DNA of 64,000 nt. It comes from Desertivirga brevis (GTDB lineage: Bacteria > Bacteroidota > Bacteroidia > Sphingobacteriales > Sphingobacteriaceae). The position numbers and the translations under genes are program-made. The stretch is from contig NZ_JAFEWF010000001.1 of assembly GCF_017355835.1 (NCBI RefSeq), forward strand, positions 744,001 through 808,000. Reading direction: 5' to 3'. Positions 26,605 through 35,905 of this stretch are shown here, piece by piece. Position 1 is the stretch's first letter. Each line of letters begins with the position of its first letter. The notes under the pieces are model-generated. The model was not told the origin of the DNA, did no database searches, and was given only the letters and a program-made list of their open reading frames with translations.

Positions 26605-26783
26605 CTCTAATAATTACCCTTAAATCTATAAATTTTTACATCAATGGGAATTAATAGAGTATAAATGGAAGTTTTAAATTACATCTTCCTATTAAGTGCT
26701 GCAAGTTAAGGCTGTTCTTTCTCAAAAGTGCCAAATCCCCTTTCCTTAACTCCTGCCGGCCTACAAAAAGCTCCTGGCGTTAC

Positions 26784-27122
26784 TTAGTCCCTAATAACAA
26801 AAGCCTTTAACTCCGCCATTTTGCCGTCCCGGAACCTCCAAACATCACATACCGAATAGTTGAGAATCTTCCCCTCATTATCCTTTAGTTTAATCCAGCC
26901 CATGGCAACCAGAGAATCCCCTTCCTCAATATACCTTTCGATCTCGAATGTCGATTCCTCGTATGCCGCTGAAAGATATTCGCGTACTTTATCTTTTCCT
27001 GTCAGGGTACGCTCCCCTACGTATGTCCATGTTGTATCTTCCGTACAATAGGTTAAGAATTCTTCGTAATCTCCTTTGCTAAAAGCCTGATTTGCTTTTT
27101 CTAATATTTCTCTGTTAGTCAT
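26784..27122 (-). CDS. NTF2/SnoaL-like protein
   Basis: The 112-residue single-domain protein shows the family pattern: helix (REILEKANQAFSKGDYEEF), TEDTTWTYVG strand, REYLSAAYE helix, then GDSLVAMGWIKLKD and VCDVWRFRDGKMAELKAF. Such cone-shaped folds act as small isomerases, hydrolases or ligand-binding proteins; no catalytic residue is diagnostic. There is no signal peptide. It stands alone on the minus strand. Confidence 0.85.
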   Translation of the reverse strand: MTNREILEKANQAFSKGDYEEFLTYCTEDTTWTYVGERTLTGKDKVREYLSAAYEESTFEIERYIEEGDSLVAMGWIKLKDNEGKILNYSVCDVWRFRDGKMAELKAFVIRD

Positions 27123-27347
27123 TTTTTTAATGTTATACTAATTGAAAGTTCTCCTAATTAATCAGTGTTACCAATTTGAGACGATATTTATGTATTTATC
27201 AGGATAACAATCTTTTGATCTTCCTGAAGTCAGAGAGCAATTTAGAATAACATACCAAATAGGAATATTGTTGATGTTCCATAAGCTTTGCTAAAAATGT
27301 CTGTGAATCTATTCGAAAATATTTTACATTTAACAAGGCCAACCCAT

Positions 27348-27455
27348 ATGAACACAAGAATTAAAGCTAGAATCTACCAGGGACTTTTTAACCTTATCGT
27401 CTTTTTAATAACCTGGTTTATTGGAGACTATTTTTTACCTACGGACCTTCTATAA
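27348..27455 (+). CDS. Possible 35-residue membrane peptide
   Basis: ATG at 27348, TAA at 27453-27455. A basic start (MNTRIKARIYQG) is followed by one transmembrane segment (LFNLIVFLITWFIGDYFL). It lies 59 bases before the serine hydrolase gene on the same strand. The charge and hydrophobic pattern look designed for a membrane, but size makes it uncertain; it could be a remnant. Confidence 0.3.
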   Translation: MNTRIKARIYQGLFNLIVFLITWFIGDYFLPTDLL

Positions 27456-27514
27456 CGAAACTCACAGCTTGCAATCAGTAAAATTGGTAAACCTTTTAAC
27501 AGGAATTAAAAATT

Positions 27515-28969
27515 ATGGATATCAGACCTTTTCGCATTTTTCAAAATCTTTTTTACCTCTTAATACTTTTACACGGCCTACCAGTAAGTGCACAGACTCC
27601 AAAAAAGCTTGATTCGTTGTTTAATGCAATAAATTCAGACCATGCTTTTAGTGGTTCTGTTCTAATTGCGGAAAATGGGGTCCCTGTGTATGAAAGGACT
27701 ATTGGCTATGCCAACTTTGAAACCAGGGAGCCTATCACCAAAAACACCATGTTTGAGTTAGCCTCCGTTTCTAAACAGTTTACTGCAATGGCAATAATGC
27801 AATTGCAGGAAAAGAATCAACTTTCTTACAGTGATAGCTTAAATAAATATTTCCCGGACTTGCCCTACCACGGTATCACTATCCGCCACCTTTTAAATCA
27901 CACCTCCGGTATCCCGGAATTCTTGGGTTGGGACAGTAAGAGGGTTAATACTGATCGGATAAATTATAATAGCGATATTCTTACCGCCATACTTAAAGAT
28001 CCTCAACCTTTAAGCTTCAGGCCTGGCGAACAACTATCTTATTCAAATACAAACTATGTATTATTAGCCCTAATTATAGAAAAGGTCTCGGGAATCGGGT
28101 TTGGAGATTATTTGAAAAGTAAAATATTCAACCCGATAGGAATGTCAAATACCAGAGTATATGGTCAAAGGGCTGCCAATCCTAAGATAAAAGATTATGC
28201 ATACGGCCACCTTTATGATCCGGCAAAAGGGAAATTTGTTATAAATGATTTAATTGCCGCCAATAGGTACCAGTACTACTTTGATGGAGTTGCTGGCCCT
28301 TATGGTATTAGTAGTACCGCCCGCGACCTATTAAAATGGGATCAGGCATTATACACGGACAAGTTAATTAGTAAAGCTGGCCAGGATAGCGCATATCAAC
28401 CTCCATTACTTAATAACGGTAAACCAGCAAAATTAATGGGGCTTCCCTATGGCTTTGGCTGGCTTTTAATGCCTGAACGGAAGTTTTCCGGGAAGTGGTA
28501 CATGCATACCGGGGGCTACCCGGGTTATATGAGTATTATAGTCAGGTACCCAGAGAAGAAGAAAACAATAATCCTCCTTGCAAATGTGTATAATGTGTTT
28601 AGTATTTATCCTCTGGCTCAGGCGATTGAAGGTATCTTATTTGACCAGCCTTTTACTATTCCCAAAGTCATGCCTTTTAAAAAAAGTATTGTACTGAGCC
28701 CTCAACAAATAAAAATGCTTGAAGGTCTGTATTCCTTGAAGATTTCTCCCAATGTAAAGTTTAATATTACTTCAGAGCAGGGACAACTCTTTGCTCAATT
28801 AACCGGGCAGCCCAAAGTGGAAATCTACCCCGAGTCTGAGTTGGAGACCTTTTACACAGTAGTGGCAGCAAGAATTAAATTTTTTAAGAACGACGGGGGT
28901 GTGGTTAATAAACTAGTTTTATTTCAAAATGGGCAAGAGCTAGAAGCTACAAAAGAAGTAGAAAATTAG
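27515..28969 (+). CDS. Serine hydrolase, beta-lactamase (class C)/PBP4* family
   Basis: The 484-residue exported protein has a signal peptide ending about VSAQ (residue 26). Catalytic motifs are S84-V-S-K87 (SxxK), Y176-S-N178 (YxN) and H331-T-G333 (KTG equivalent). The GHTSGIPE-like segment (LLNHTSGIPE) is also typical. A C-terminal beta domain of about 110 residues follows. The family includes esterases, D-aminopeptidases and DD-peptidases as well as AmpC enzymes, so beta-lactamase activity should not be assumed. Confidence 0.88.
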   Translation: MDIRPFRIFQNLFYLLILLHGLPVSAQTPKKLDSLFNAINSDHAFSGSVLIAENGVPVYERTIGYANFETREPITKNTMFELASVSKQFTAMAIMQLQEKNQLSYSDSLNKYFPDLPYHGITIRHLLNHTSGIPEFLGWDSKRVNTDRINYNSDILTAILKDPQPLSFRPGEQLSYSNTNYVLLALIIEKVSGIGFGDYLKSKIFNPIGMSNTRVYGQRAANPKIKDYAYGHLYDPAKGKFVINDLIAANRYQYYFDGVAGPYGISSTARDLLKWDQALYTDKLISKAGQDSAYQPPLLNNGKPAKLMGLPYGFGWLLMPERKFSGKWYMHTGGYPGYMSIIVRYPEKKKTIILLANVYNVFSIYPLAQAIEGILFDQPFTIPKVMPFKKSIVLSPQQIKMLEGLYSLKISPNVKFNITSEQGQLFAQLTGQPKVEIYPESELETFYTVVAARIKFFKNDGGVVNKLVLFQNGQELEATKEVEN

Positions 28970-29097
28970 TCCCGGGCAAAATACTTCTGCTATGATATAA
29001 AAAGATGTAAGGCAATTAAGTGAGCAGGAATCTTATGATAAAAATAGCCAGAAGAATAGCAACAAATATATCACGCAAGGATATTTTAGAGGACGCT

Positions 29098-29478
29098 TTA
29101 ATCAGGACATGTCTCAGAGGAAGCCGATGTGATATATATTATTGGCTTTGCTGATTCATCTCCATCGGCTGTAATTGGATATATTTTTTCCTGATCTGTT
29201 GCCGCCCTAGCCTTAAAGTAAATCTTTGTCCCGGCGTTATAACCCGATTTTAAATTAAGGGCTTCAACAACATTTTTGTAGTCTCTCCATTCATGAGTGC
29301 CGAAAATGGGGGAATTCACTGACACTGCTACCCCTCCACCGTTAGTCCTGATTTTGCCAATTATCACACCTTGATAACAATCTGCGGCCACTTGGTCATT
29401 TTTCTGGCAAGAAAAGGTGCCGAGAATAGTTATTACAGGTAGGACTAAGAAGCATTTATTGCGAAAAGTATTTGTCAT
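29098..29478 (-). CDS. Small lipoprotein
   Basis: The 126-residue protein has a signal ending LGTFSCQKND (lipobox Cys at about 24). A short beta-rich mature domain follows (YQGVIIGKIRTNGGGVAVSV) and ends ASSETCPD. It resembles the small lipoproteins at 20.5 and 31.7 kb in size and layout. No family is recognised. Confidence 0.6.
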   Translation of the reverse strand: MTNTFRNKCFLVLPVITILGTFSCQKNDQVAADCYQGVIIGKIRTNGGGVAVSVNSPIFGTHEWRDYKNVVEALNLKSGYNAGTKIYFKARAATDQEKIYPITADGDESAKPIIYITSASSETCPD

Positions 29479-29736
29479 AATTCAAGGATTATATTCCGAG
29501 TTGAAATTACGTAACAAGTATTTATAATGCTACAAAAACAGTTAGTTTTACATGCTAATAAAGAGAACATGGATACTAAACCTTTAACACCTATCAATCA
29601 AATGACACCTATATGCTAGACCGAAACTTTAAAGTCATATTGAAGGATTGTTTCGGTTACAACTCTCCTTGATTTGGTTACATAGGCCTAAGGAACATTA
29701 AGGACCTTTGGCTTATAATAGTTAATCAAACTTCAA

Positions 29737-30504
29737 ATGGAAAATCAAACAATATCTTCAACACAGCCAATTGCATTGGTAACGGGTGCAAACCAGGGTG
29801 TGGGCAATGAAATTGCGAAGGCCCTAGCAGCGAATGGATACGTTGTTTATGTAGGGTCCCGGAAAATAGAAAACGGGGAGAAGGCTGCCGCAGCGATCGG
29901 TGAAAATGCTAAAGCAATTCAGATTGATGTTACGCAACAAGAAAGCATCAGCGCAGCAGTAGAACGCATCGGAAACGAATATGGTCGCCTGGATCTACTG
30001 GTTAATAACGCTGGTATATCACATGGAGGAACATCTCCAAAAGGCCCGGAGGAATTAATGGCTACAGGACGGGCAGTAAATGTATCACTGGATGAAGTTC
30101 GTACGGTTTGGGAAACTAACGTATTCGGAGTTATTGCGGTAACTCAAGCGGCACTACCCTTATTACGCAAATCCTCTGCTGCCCGCATCGTTAATGTTTC
30201 CAGCGGCCTAGGATCCTTAACCTGGATATCCGACCCGGATTGCTGGGCAAGGGAACACTTCGGTATTGTGTATGCTGCCTCTAAGACAGCACTTAATGCC
30301 GTTACCCTGGCTTTCGCTTTGGAGCTGGAAAAAGAAAACATTAAGGTGAATGCTACCAGCCCTGGTTATACAGCCACTGCTTTAAACAACTTCCACGGTA
30401 CCGATAGTCTTGAGGTAGGATCTCGTGAACCAGTGCGTGTTGCCCTGGAGACGGATGGCCCTACAGGAGGCTTTACTGGTCCTGAAGGTCCTCTACCCTG
30501 GTAA
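29737..30504 (+). CDS. SDR family oxidoreductase
   Basis: The 255-residue classical short-chain dehydrogenase has cofactor motif T16-G-A-N-Q-G-V-G23, NNAG in LLVNNAGISHGG, catalytic Ser in NVSSGLGSL, and Y179-A-A-S-K183. The substrate is unknown. An AraC regulator gene follows on the same strand after a terminator-like hairpin, an arrangement often seen where the regulator controls the reductase. There is no signal peptide. Confidence 0.9.
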   Translation: MENQTISSTQPIALVTGANQGVGNEIAKALAANGYVVYVGSRKIENGEKAAAAIGENAKAIQIDVTQQESISAAVERIGNEYGRLDLLVNNAGISHGGTSPKGPEELMATGRAVNVSLDEVRTVWETNVFGVIAVTQAALPLLRKSSAARIVNVSSGLGSLTWISDPDCWAREHFGIVYAASKTALNAVTLAFALELEKENIKVNATSPGYTATALNNFHGTDSLEVGSREPVRVALETDGPTGGFTGPEGPLPW

Positions 30505-30541
30505 GCTTCTCTGCTACTATAAAATAGTTTATCCATAATTT

Positions 30542-30570
30542 ATAACCGGGGACTGGCAGTCTCCGGTTAT
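30542..30570 (+). terminator. Terminator after the SDR gene
   Basis: A 13-bp stem (30542-30554 with 30558-30570, one G-U pair) has a GGC loop, followed by a T-rich stretch. It separates the SDR and AraC-family genes, so the regulator may have only read-through or its own promoter. Confidence 0.65.
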
Positions 30571-30587
30571 CCTTATTATCTTTAATT

Positions 30588-31505
30588 ATGAAAAGCTCAA
30601 CAGCGAAAGTTGTCAAATTGGAATCTATAAATGAGATTCATCGAATTCTCGATATTCCCGGACCGTCTCATCCTCTGATCACTTTTTTGGATACGCGGAA
30701 AGAGAAGACCAACCTCAGCCGGCTGCCAGTTAGTTATGTAACTACTCTTTACAAGATTTCTTTCATTCACAAGTTAGGGGGTAAATTCAGATATGGTCAG
30801 GGCTTTTACGATTTCGATGAGGGAAGCATGGTATTTACTGCTCCCAATCAAATAGTTGGCAGTACAGAGATCTACAAGGGAAACGAGGGCTACTCACTGA
30901 TCTTTCATCAGGATTTCCTCCATGGTTTCCCGCTCGCAGCGAAGATCAAGCAATACGGCTTCTTTTCCTACGCCTCAAACGAAGCTCTACATCTTTCTGA
31001 GCAGGAAAGAGCGACTGTGAGTTCTATCTTTGGCATTATTCAGGATGAGCTCAACAGCCGGATAGACGATTTCAGTCAGGAGGTGGTTATCGCACAAATT
31101 GAATTGCTGTTGAGTTATGCAAAGCGCTTTTACAAGCGACAGTTTTTAACGCGACAGTCCGCGAATAACGATCTGCTTCAGAGATTGGAAGAAGTACTTG
31201 GTGATTACTTTGAAAGCGGAAATCCTGTTCATCAAGGTCTACCGACAGTGCAATATCTGGCGGAGCAATTAAACTATACATCCAATTATTTGAGCGATAT
31301 GCTGCGTTCGCTTACGGGACTAACGGCGCAACAGCATATCCATGAGAAGTTGATTGAAAAATCTAAAGAACTACTGTCAACTACCACATTGACGGTTAGC
31401 GAAATAGCTTATGAGTTGGGGTTCGAGCATTCACAGTCCTTCAGCAGGCTATTCAAAAACATGACACGGCAATCTCCCTTGCAATTCAGAACCTCATTTA
31501 ATTAA
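30588..31505 (+). CDS. AraC family transcriptional regulator
   Basis: The product is 305 residues. The N-terminal two-thirds is a cupin-like sensing domain (KLGGKFRYGQGFYDFDEGSMVF), and the C-terminal 100 residues hold two helix-turn-helix motifs: VQYLAEQLNYTSNYLSDMLR, and TVSEIAYELGFEHSQSFSRLF followed by SPLQFR. It is likely to regulate the SDR gene just upstream or genes further downstream. Confidence 0.92.
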   Translation: MKSSTAKVVKLESINEIHRILDIPGPSHPLITFLDTRKEKTNLSRLPVSYVTTLYKISFIHKLGGKFRYGQGFYDFDEGSMVFTAPNQIVGSTEIYKGNEGYSLIFHQDFLHGFPLAAKIKQYGFFSYASNEALHLSEQERATVSSIFGIIQDELNSRIDDFSQEVVIAQIELLLSYAKRFYKRQFLTRQSANNDLLQRLEEVLGDYFESGNPVHQGLPTVQYLAEQLNYTSNYLSDMLRSLTGLTAQQHIHEKLIEKSKELLSTTTLTVSEIAYELGFEHSQSFSRLFKNMTRQSPLQFRTSFN

Positions 31506-31749
31506 GGCGATGCGGCGTAACCTTTAGGCACCTTACTGCATATTTTCACATTGGAAAGGCTAGATGCTCTTTAATGAGATGGGTGATTTTTACATGATGG
31601 TAGGACAAGCCAAAGAGGGTTTGAATTCTTATTTAGTAACTTTGAAGAAAGTTGCGAGAACCTTCAAACGTAAATAAAGAAGCTAAGATTTGCTTAACAT
31701 GCGATTAAAGAAGCGGCATCAGGAGCACTACAATTGAAAAAATTATATC

Positions 31750-32082
31750 ATGAAAAAGTTATTACTGTTTATTTCCCTTTTATCTACATCGTTACTGGGT
31801 TGCAAGAAAGACCCTTCCATTACGATTATGCAAGTTAACTCCTATACTCAGAAATGCTACGGAGTAGATGAAATGAATTGCATGTTGGTTCAAATGGATG
31901 GTGATATAGGAAAAGATGAGTGGGAATATTTCTATGGAGGGATCGAAGGTTTCCAATATGAGGAAGGTTACATTTATCGATTACAAGTGCACAAGGAACA
32001 GGTGAAAAACCCTCCGGCAGATGGCTCAAGCATTAGGTATATTTTAGTTAATATTCTCTCAAAAACAAAGGTCACTAAATAA
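31750..32082 (+). CDS. Small lipoprotein
   Basis: The product is 110 residues; the signal ends SLLGCKKD (Cys at about 18). The mature part has two further Cys (QKCYGVDEMNC) that could form a disulfide, and EGFQYEEGYIYRLQVHKE near its middle, which resembles DUF4377-type domains. Function unknown. Confidence 0.6.
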   Translation: MKKLLLFISLLSTSLLGCKKDPSITIMQVNSYTQKCYGVDEMNCMLVQMDGDIGKDEWEYFYGGIEGFQYEEGYIYRLQVHKEQVKNPPADGSSIRYILVNILSKTKVTK

Positions 32083-32133
32083 GTTAAGTTTTCATTAAGA
32101 ACCTTATTTCTCGTAGCTCAAGTCTTTATATCA

Positions 32134-33882
32134 ATGTGCCCTATTCCTAAATCTTTTGCTGCACTCCTTTTATTTTTGCTGCTTGTTCATAATCTTGGCT
32201 TTGCACAAGCAATTCCGAACGTTCCTCTCCATCAGGACTTTGAGGATTATCAAAAAGAAAAGAACCGGCTCTATTTTTCAGGTAGTTTATACGACTCCCA
32301 ATTGTTGCTCAGGGAAGGAACCAAAGATTTTGTAAATGAGGAGCAAAATTTCTACTCACGCTGGCAGCGCCGTTTGTCACTCTACCAAGCGAACTCATTG
32401 ACCCTGGATGACCGACTGTCGCTGATTACCTTGCAGGACATCATAGCCCGGGAAATTGGCTATAAGGAGTGCAGACCGGAACTATACCCCATAAACCAAT
32501 ATTATTCCTGGCATTTGAGATTACCAGAAATGGCGCAGGGTAATGGACAATCCTTCAGATCGCTTCTTGATTATAAGTCCTTTTTAAATAAGATGCTGGC
32601 TTTCGAGACATGGACTGGGACAGCAATTAAAAACATGCGAGAAGGCATAAAACAGGGTGTTGTACTTCCAAGGGTGATTGTTTTAAAAGTAATTGGGCAG
32701 ATTGATACCATCAGCATGTCTGAGACAAGCGTGTTTTATTCTCCTCTTCTACGTTTTCCGCCAAGCTTTTCTGGGGATACTAAGCTACAAATGAGGCAGG
32801 ATTATGATAACGTTATACGAAAATCGGTTCTGCCTGCGTATAAAAAGCTGAGAGTATTCCTGGCTGAAGAATATCTTCCTGCAGCTAGTGAGAGTCCCGG
32901 AATTTCGGGTATGAGAAACGGAGCGGACATGTATGCAAATTACATCTACTATTATACAGGTTTGCAAATAACCCCTCAAGAGATCTATAACATAGGGTCT
33001 AACGAATTTAAGCGGATTTCCGAAGAAATTTCATCGCTAAAAGCAAAGGCAGGGTTCAAGGGGACTAATATAGAGCTGTTCAATTATATGAAGAGTAACC
33101 CGGAATTTAAGCCTTACAAAACGGCGGAAGAGGTATTACTTTCTTACAAAGCTATTTCTGATAGAGTAATTTCCAGGTTGCCTGCTTACTTCAAAGGATA
33201 TGAGGCAATAAACGATTTGAAGATCAGAACCGTTCCCTCCTATAGGGTAAATTCAGCTCCACCTTATTATGCTAACAACACTTTTTTTATTCCTATAGAA
33301 AAGGCAGAGGAAGTGAATTTGACCGGTTGGCCTATGGAAGCTCTTTTCTTACATGAGGGGATTCCCGGTCATCATTTGCAAATTTCGCTGCAAAAATCCA
33401 GTAAAGAGCTTCCCTCCTTTCGCCGAAACGCCATGTTGCCCATATTCGTGGAAGGATGGGGACTATATTCCGAATCACTTGGAGATAGCTTGGGATGCTA
33501 CAAGGATATCTGGCAGAGGATTGGGGCGAAGGCCTTTGAGCTTCATCGCGCGATTCGTTTACTTGTGGACGTTGGCTTACACACGGGTAAAATGACCCGG
33601 GAAGATGCAATTAAGCTGGTTAGCGACAATCAGGCTCTGTCTGCTGAATTAGCAGAACTAGAAGTTAACAGGTACATGGTATTACCTGGTCAGGCTGTTA
33701 CTTATAAGCTCGGTGAAATGAAGATTTTTGAACTCAGAAACAAATACCAAAAACTTTTGGGCGAGCGATTCAAGTTATCAGACTTTCACCATGAGCTTTT
33801 AAAAAATGGCGCTATTCCCTTCCATGCAATTGAAATAGGTTTGTACCACTGGGCGAATACGCAACTATTGGAAAATCAGTGA
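32134..33882 (+). CDS. DUF885 family putative metallopeptidase
   Basis: The 582-residue exported protein has a signal ending GFAQ (about 24). The DUF885 zinc-site signature H-E-G-x-P-G-H-H lies at about residues 405-412 (LFLHEGIPGHHLQ), with F/W-VEGWGLYSE following at about 430-440, as in M3/M32-like gluzincin relatives. Family members are suspected carboxypeptidases acting on peptides; the substrate is not known. It lies 51 bases after a small lipoprotein gene. Confidence 0.85.
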   Translation: MCPIPKSFAALLLFLLLVHNLGFAQAIPNVPLHQDFEDYQKEKNRLYFSGSLYDSQLLLREGTKDFVNEEQNFYSRWQRRLSLYQANSLTLDDRLSLITLQDIIAREIGYKECRPELYPINQYYSWHLRLPEMAQGNGQSFRSLLDYKSFLNKMLAFETWTGTAIKNMREGIKQGVVLPRVIVLKVIGQIDTISMSETSVFYSPLLRFPPSFSGDTKLQMRQDYDNVIRKSVLPAYKKLRVFLAEEYLPAASESPGISGMRNGADMYANYIYYYTGLQITPQEIYNIGSNEFKRISEEISSLKAKAGFKGTNIELFNYMKSNPEFKPYKTAEEVLLSYKAISDRVISRLPAYFKGYEAINDLKIRTVPSYRVNSAPPYYANNTFFIPIEKAEEVNLTGWPMEALFLHEGIPGHHLQISLQKSSKELPSFRRNAMLPIFVEGWGLYSESLGDSLGCYKDIWQRIGAKAFELHRAIRLLVDVGLHTGKMTREDAIKLVSDNQALSAELAELEVNRYMVLPGQAVTYKLGEMKIFELRNKYQKLLGERFKLSDFHHELLKNGAIPFHAIEIGLYHWANTQLLENQ

Positions 33883-33902
33883 ATTTAGGGAAAACAATTG
33901 TT

Positions 33903-33963
33903 TTTATTATGTGCTTTTAATTTAGTCCTGAACTGTAACTAATTAAATTAATCACATAATAAA
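33903..33963. repeat. 11-bp inverted repeat upstream of a lipoprotein gene
   Basis: TTTATTATGTG (33903-33913) and its exact reverse complement (33953-33963) are separated by 39 AT-rich bases. The right arm ends 11 bases before ATG 33975. It could be a paired binding site or a long-loop hairpin. Confidence 0.6.
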
Positions 33964-33974
33964 TTCTAACCTTT

Positions 33975-34856
33975 ATGAAACATCTTTTATTTTCGATCAT
34001 GGCGGCTACTATTCTGTTAGTCTCCTGCAAAAAAAACGAGTTGGAAGCGGAACAAAATGACCAAAAGGTAAACGTTCGGTTTACTGTTTCGGAATTCGAC
34101 CAACAAGTCGTGGATTACAAAAAGGGAGCTCAAACTTCGGCCCTCGGCGACACCCTCCTTAATTATTCAAGCAAGCTGGAGTACCATGTGTATGACTCCG
34201 TAGGTATGTTTGTTAAATCGATCATTCAGGATTCGACCATGAGCAACTTTGGGCAGATCAATGATGTTCTTGCTCCGGGAAAATACACGATCTATTTCGC
34301 GGCTTTCAGAGGGAATGGTTATGTTACCCCTCATCTTGTCTACTTTATGCCTCGTGGGGATTGGTATGACACGTTTACGAAAAAGATATCTTTAACTGTA
34401 GGCCAGCAGGACATACAGCAACAGGTGAGATTAGACAGAATTGTATCGGCATTGGAGATAACGCTAACCGATCCGATCCCTTTAAATACGGGAAAGATCA
34501 CGGTCTCGGTTAAAAATGAAGCAGACAGTTATAGTATGGAGCGTGATGAACCGGTATATCATGCGGAAACCACTAAGACCAGAACCTTCTTTTTGAGCCG
34601 TAACGATGAGAACAAGCCCAACAAGAAGCTATTTATGTACGTGGGAAATACAGCTGCTCCGGTGACTGTTACCATCAGAGCTTATTCTGGGGAGACAATG
34701 ACTGCTGAAAAGGTAGTAAGCAATGTTAGCTGTCACAAAAATAAGGTTACTTTATTGCGCGGTCGTCTTTTCACCCCGGCGGGAAGTCCCTCTGCAAACT
34801 TTTCTATATCGGTAAATCCTCAGTGGTTGCCTCCTACAGACCCGATTATTTTCTAA
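33975..34856 (+). CDS. Lipoprotein, possibly fimbrillin-anchor-like
   Basis: This product has 293 residues. The signal ends ILLVSCKKNE (lipobox). The mature part seems to hold two beta-sandwich domains: strands with YHVYDSVGMFVKS and LAPGKYTIYFAAFRGNG, then VRLDRIVSALEITLTD. This layout, with a V-x-R-x-x-A-x-x-E/L motif after a beta domain, resembles Mfa2/FimB-type Bacteroidota lipoproteins, but no pilin gene is adjacent. The family call is tentative. Confidence 0.5.
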   Translation: MKHLLFSIMAATILLVSCKKNELEAEQNDQKVNVRFTVSEFDQQVVDYKKGAQTSALGDTLLNYSSKLEYHVYDSVGMFVKSIIQDSTMSNFGQINDVLAPGKYTIYFAAFRGNGYVTPHLVYFMPRGDWYDTFTKKISLTVGQQDIQQQVRLDRIVSALEITLTDPIPLNTGKITVSVKNEADSYSMERDEPVYHAETTKTRTFFLSRNDENKPNKKLFMYVGNTAAPVTVTIRAYSGETMTAEKVVSNVSCHKNKVTLLRGRLFTPAGSPSANFSISVNPQWLPPTDPIIF

Positions 34857-34877
34857 AGAATACATAGGTAATTTAGC

Positions 34878-34908
34878 ATAAAGCCCCGGAGATCATCCGG
34901 GGCTTTAT
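34878..34908. terminator. Bidirectional terminator
   Basis: A perfect 13-bp GC-rich stem (34878-34890 with 34896-34908) with 5-base loop lies between the convergent lipoprotein and metallophosphoesterase genes, with A/T-rich flanks. Confidence 0.85.
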
Positions 34909-34929
34909 ATTTTCGTCCTTAAAATAACC

Positions 34930-35895
34930 CTACTTCTTATAATCAGACATCTTCAAAAACTTTACGTTGTCAATAGTAAAAGCCGAAGAGTCTTTTTTTG
35001 CCTTGTTATAGAACGGAGAATACATCTCGGCGTCTATACGGCCTTTGTCGATATCGACTGTTAGCAGCCGAAGGTAACCGCCTCCATTATCCTCATTCTG
35101 GTAATTTTGCAGGATCTGGTAAATTGAATTTCCGGCGTCTCCCTTATCAACTTTCAGAGCCGTACTCATTACATGTCCGCTCAGTACCATCAATATATTT
35201 GGATGCTTCTTTACGAGCTTATCGAACATATCCTGAGGACTAAAATCGCCGTACCCGGCGTTGTTCTTTGCAATTTCTCCTTTGCCAGTGAGGTAATAGT
35301 GAGTAAGTAGGATAACATTGTAATTATAGTAGGCCTTGGCTATATCGCCTGCCCAATTGATCACCCCCAATCTTGGGCAAAACTCCATACTTATAACCAG
35401 CCAATTGGTATCACCTACTTTAAATGTATAATACGAATTGTCTATCTTGTCGTTCTCATACCGGCCCCGTTGATTTGTAAAGCGGGTATAGGGGAAGTAA
35501 GAGTTTAGCTTGAAAGTTTTTCTCAGGTTCTGATTTACATTTCCAGGAGCAGCACTGCCGCTGAACTCCCCCACGGCCTCAGTATCATGATTTCCAACAG
35601 CAATAGCATAGGGAATGCGCTGCTGATCCAGTATCTCCAGTCCCTTACTCGCAACTTCGAAATGATTGAAATTATCAAAGTTAACCAGGTCGCCCACATG
35701 TAGTGCCATTGGAATATTTAGCTTTTCCTTTTGTTTCACGATCCAGTTGATCTGACTTAAAAACATGTCATTTCGTGAACCTACTTCTCCCTGTGTATCT
35801 GGAAAAATGGGGATGGTAAACTTTTGAGCAGTGGCAATTTGCCCGATCAGCAATCCTGCTGTCAGCAGGATTGTATATGCAATATTCTTTCTCAT
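34930..35895 (-). CDS. Exported metallophosphoesterase
   Basis: The 321-residue protein has a signal peptide (ending IATAQ, about 24). Calcineurin-like motifs appear in order: FPDTQ, HVGDLVNF (GD), AVGNHDTEA (GNHD), LLTHYY and LSGHVM (GH). It acts outside the cytoplasm, probably removing phosphate from an organic phosphoester. It lies 10 bases after the susD-like gene, so it is the last gene of the sigma/FecR/SusCD operon. That suggests a phosphorylated import substrate. Confidence 0.88.
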   Translation of the reverse strand: MRKNIAYTILLTAGLLIGQIATAQKFTIPIFPDTQGEVGSRNDMFLSQINWIVKQKEKLNIPMALHVGDLVNFDNFNHFEVASKGLEILDQQRIPYAIAVGNHDTEAVGEFSGSAAPGNVNQNLRKTFKLNSYFPYTRFTNQRGRYENDKIDNSYYTFKVGDTNWLVISMEFCPRLGVINWAGDIAKAYYNYNVILLTHYYLTGKGEIAKNNAGYGDFSPQDMFDKLVKKHPNILMVLSGHVMSTALKVDKGDAGNSIYQILQNYQNEDNGGGYLRLLTVDIDKGRIDAEMYSPFYNKAKKDSSAFTIDNVKFLKMSDYKK

Positions 35896-35905
35896 TTACA
35901 GTGCT

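Noticed and set aside
27515..28969. AmpC-type beta-lactamase resistance gene
   Set aside because: It has SxxK/YxN/HTG motifs, but the family is mostly esterases and peptidases; nothing in sequence or context supports resistance.
31594..31677. 27-codon basic ORF (starts MMVGQAKEG)
   Set aside because: Too short, no family, and no start context; the 31.5-31.75 kb gap shows nothing else.
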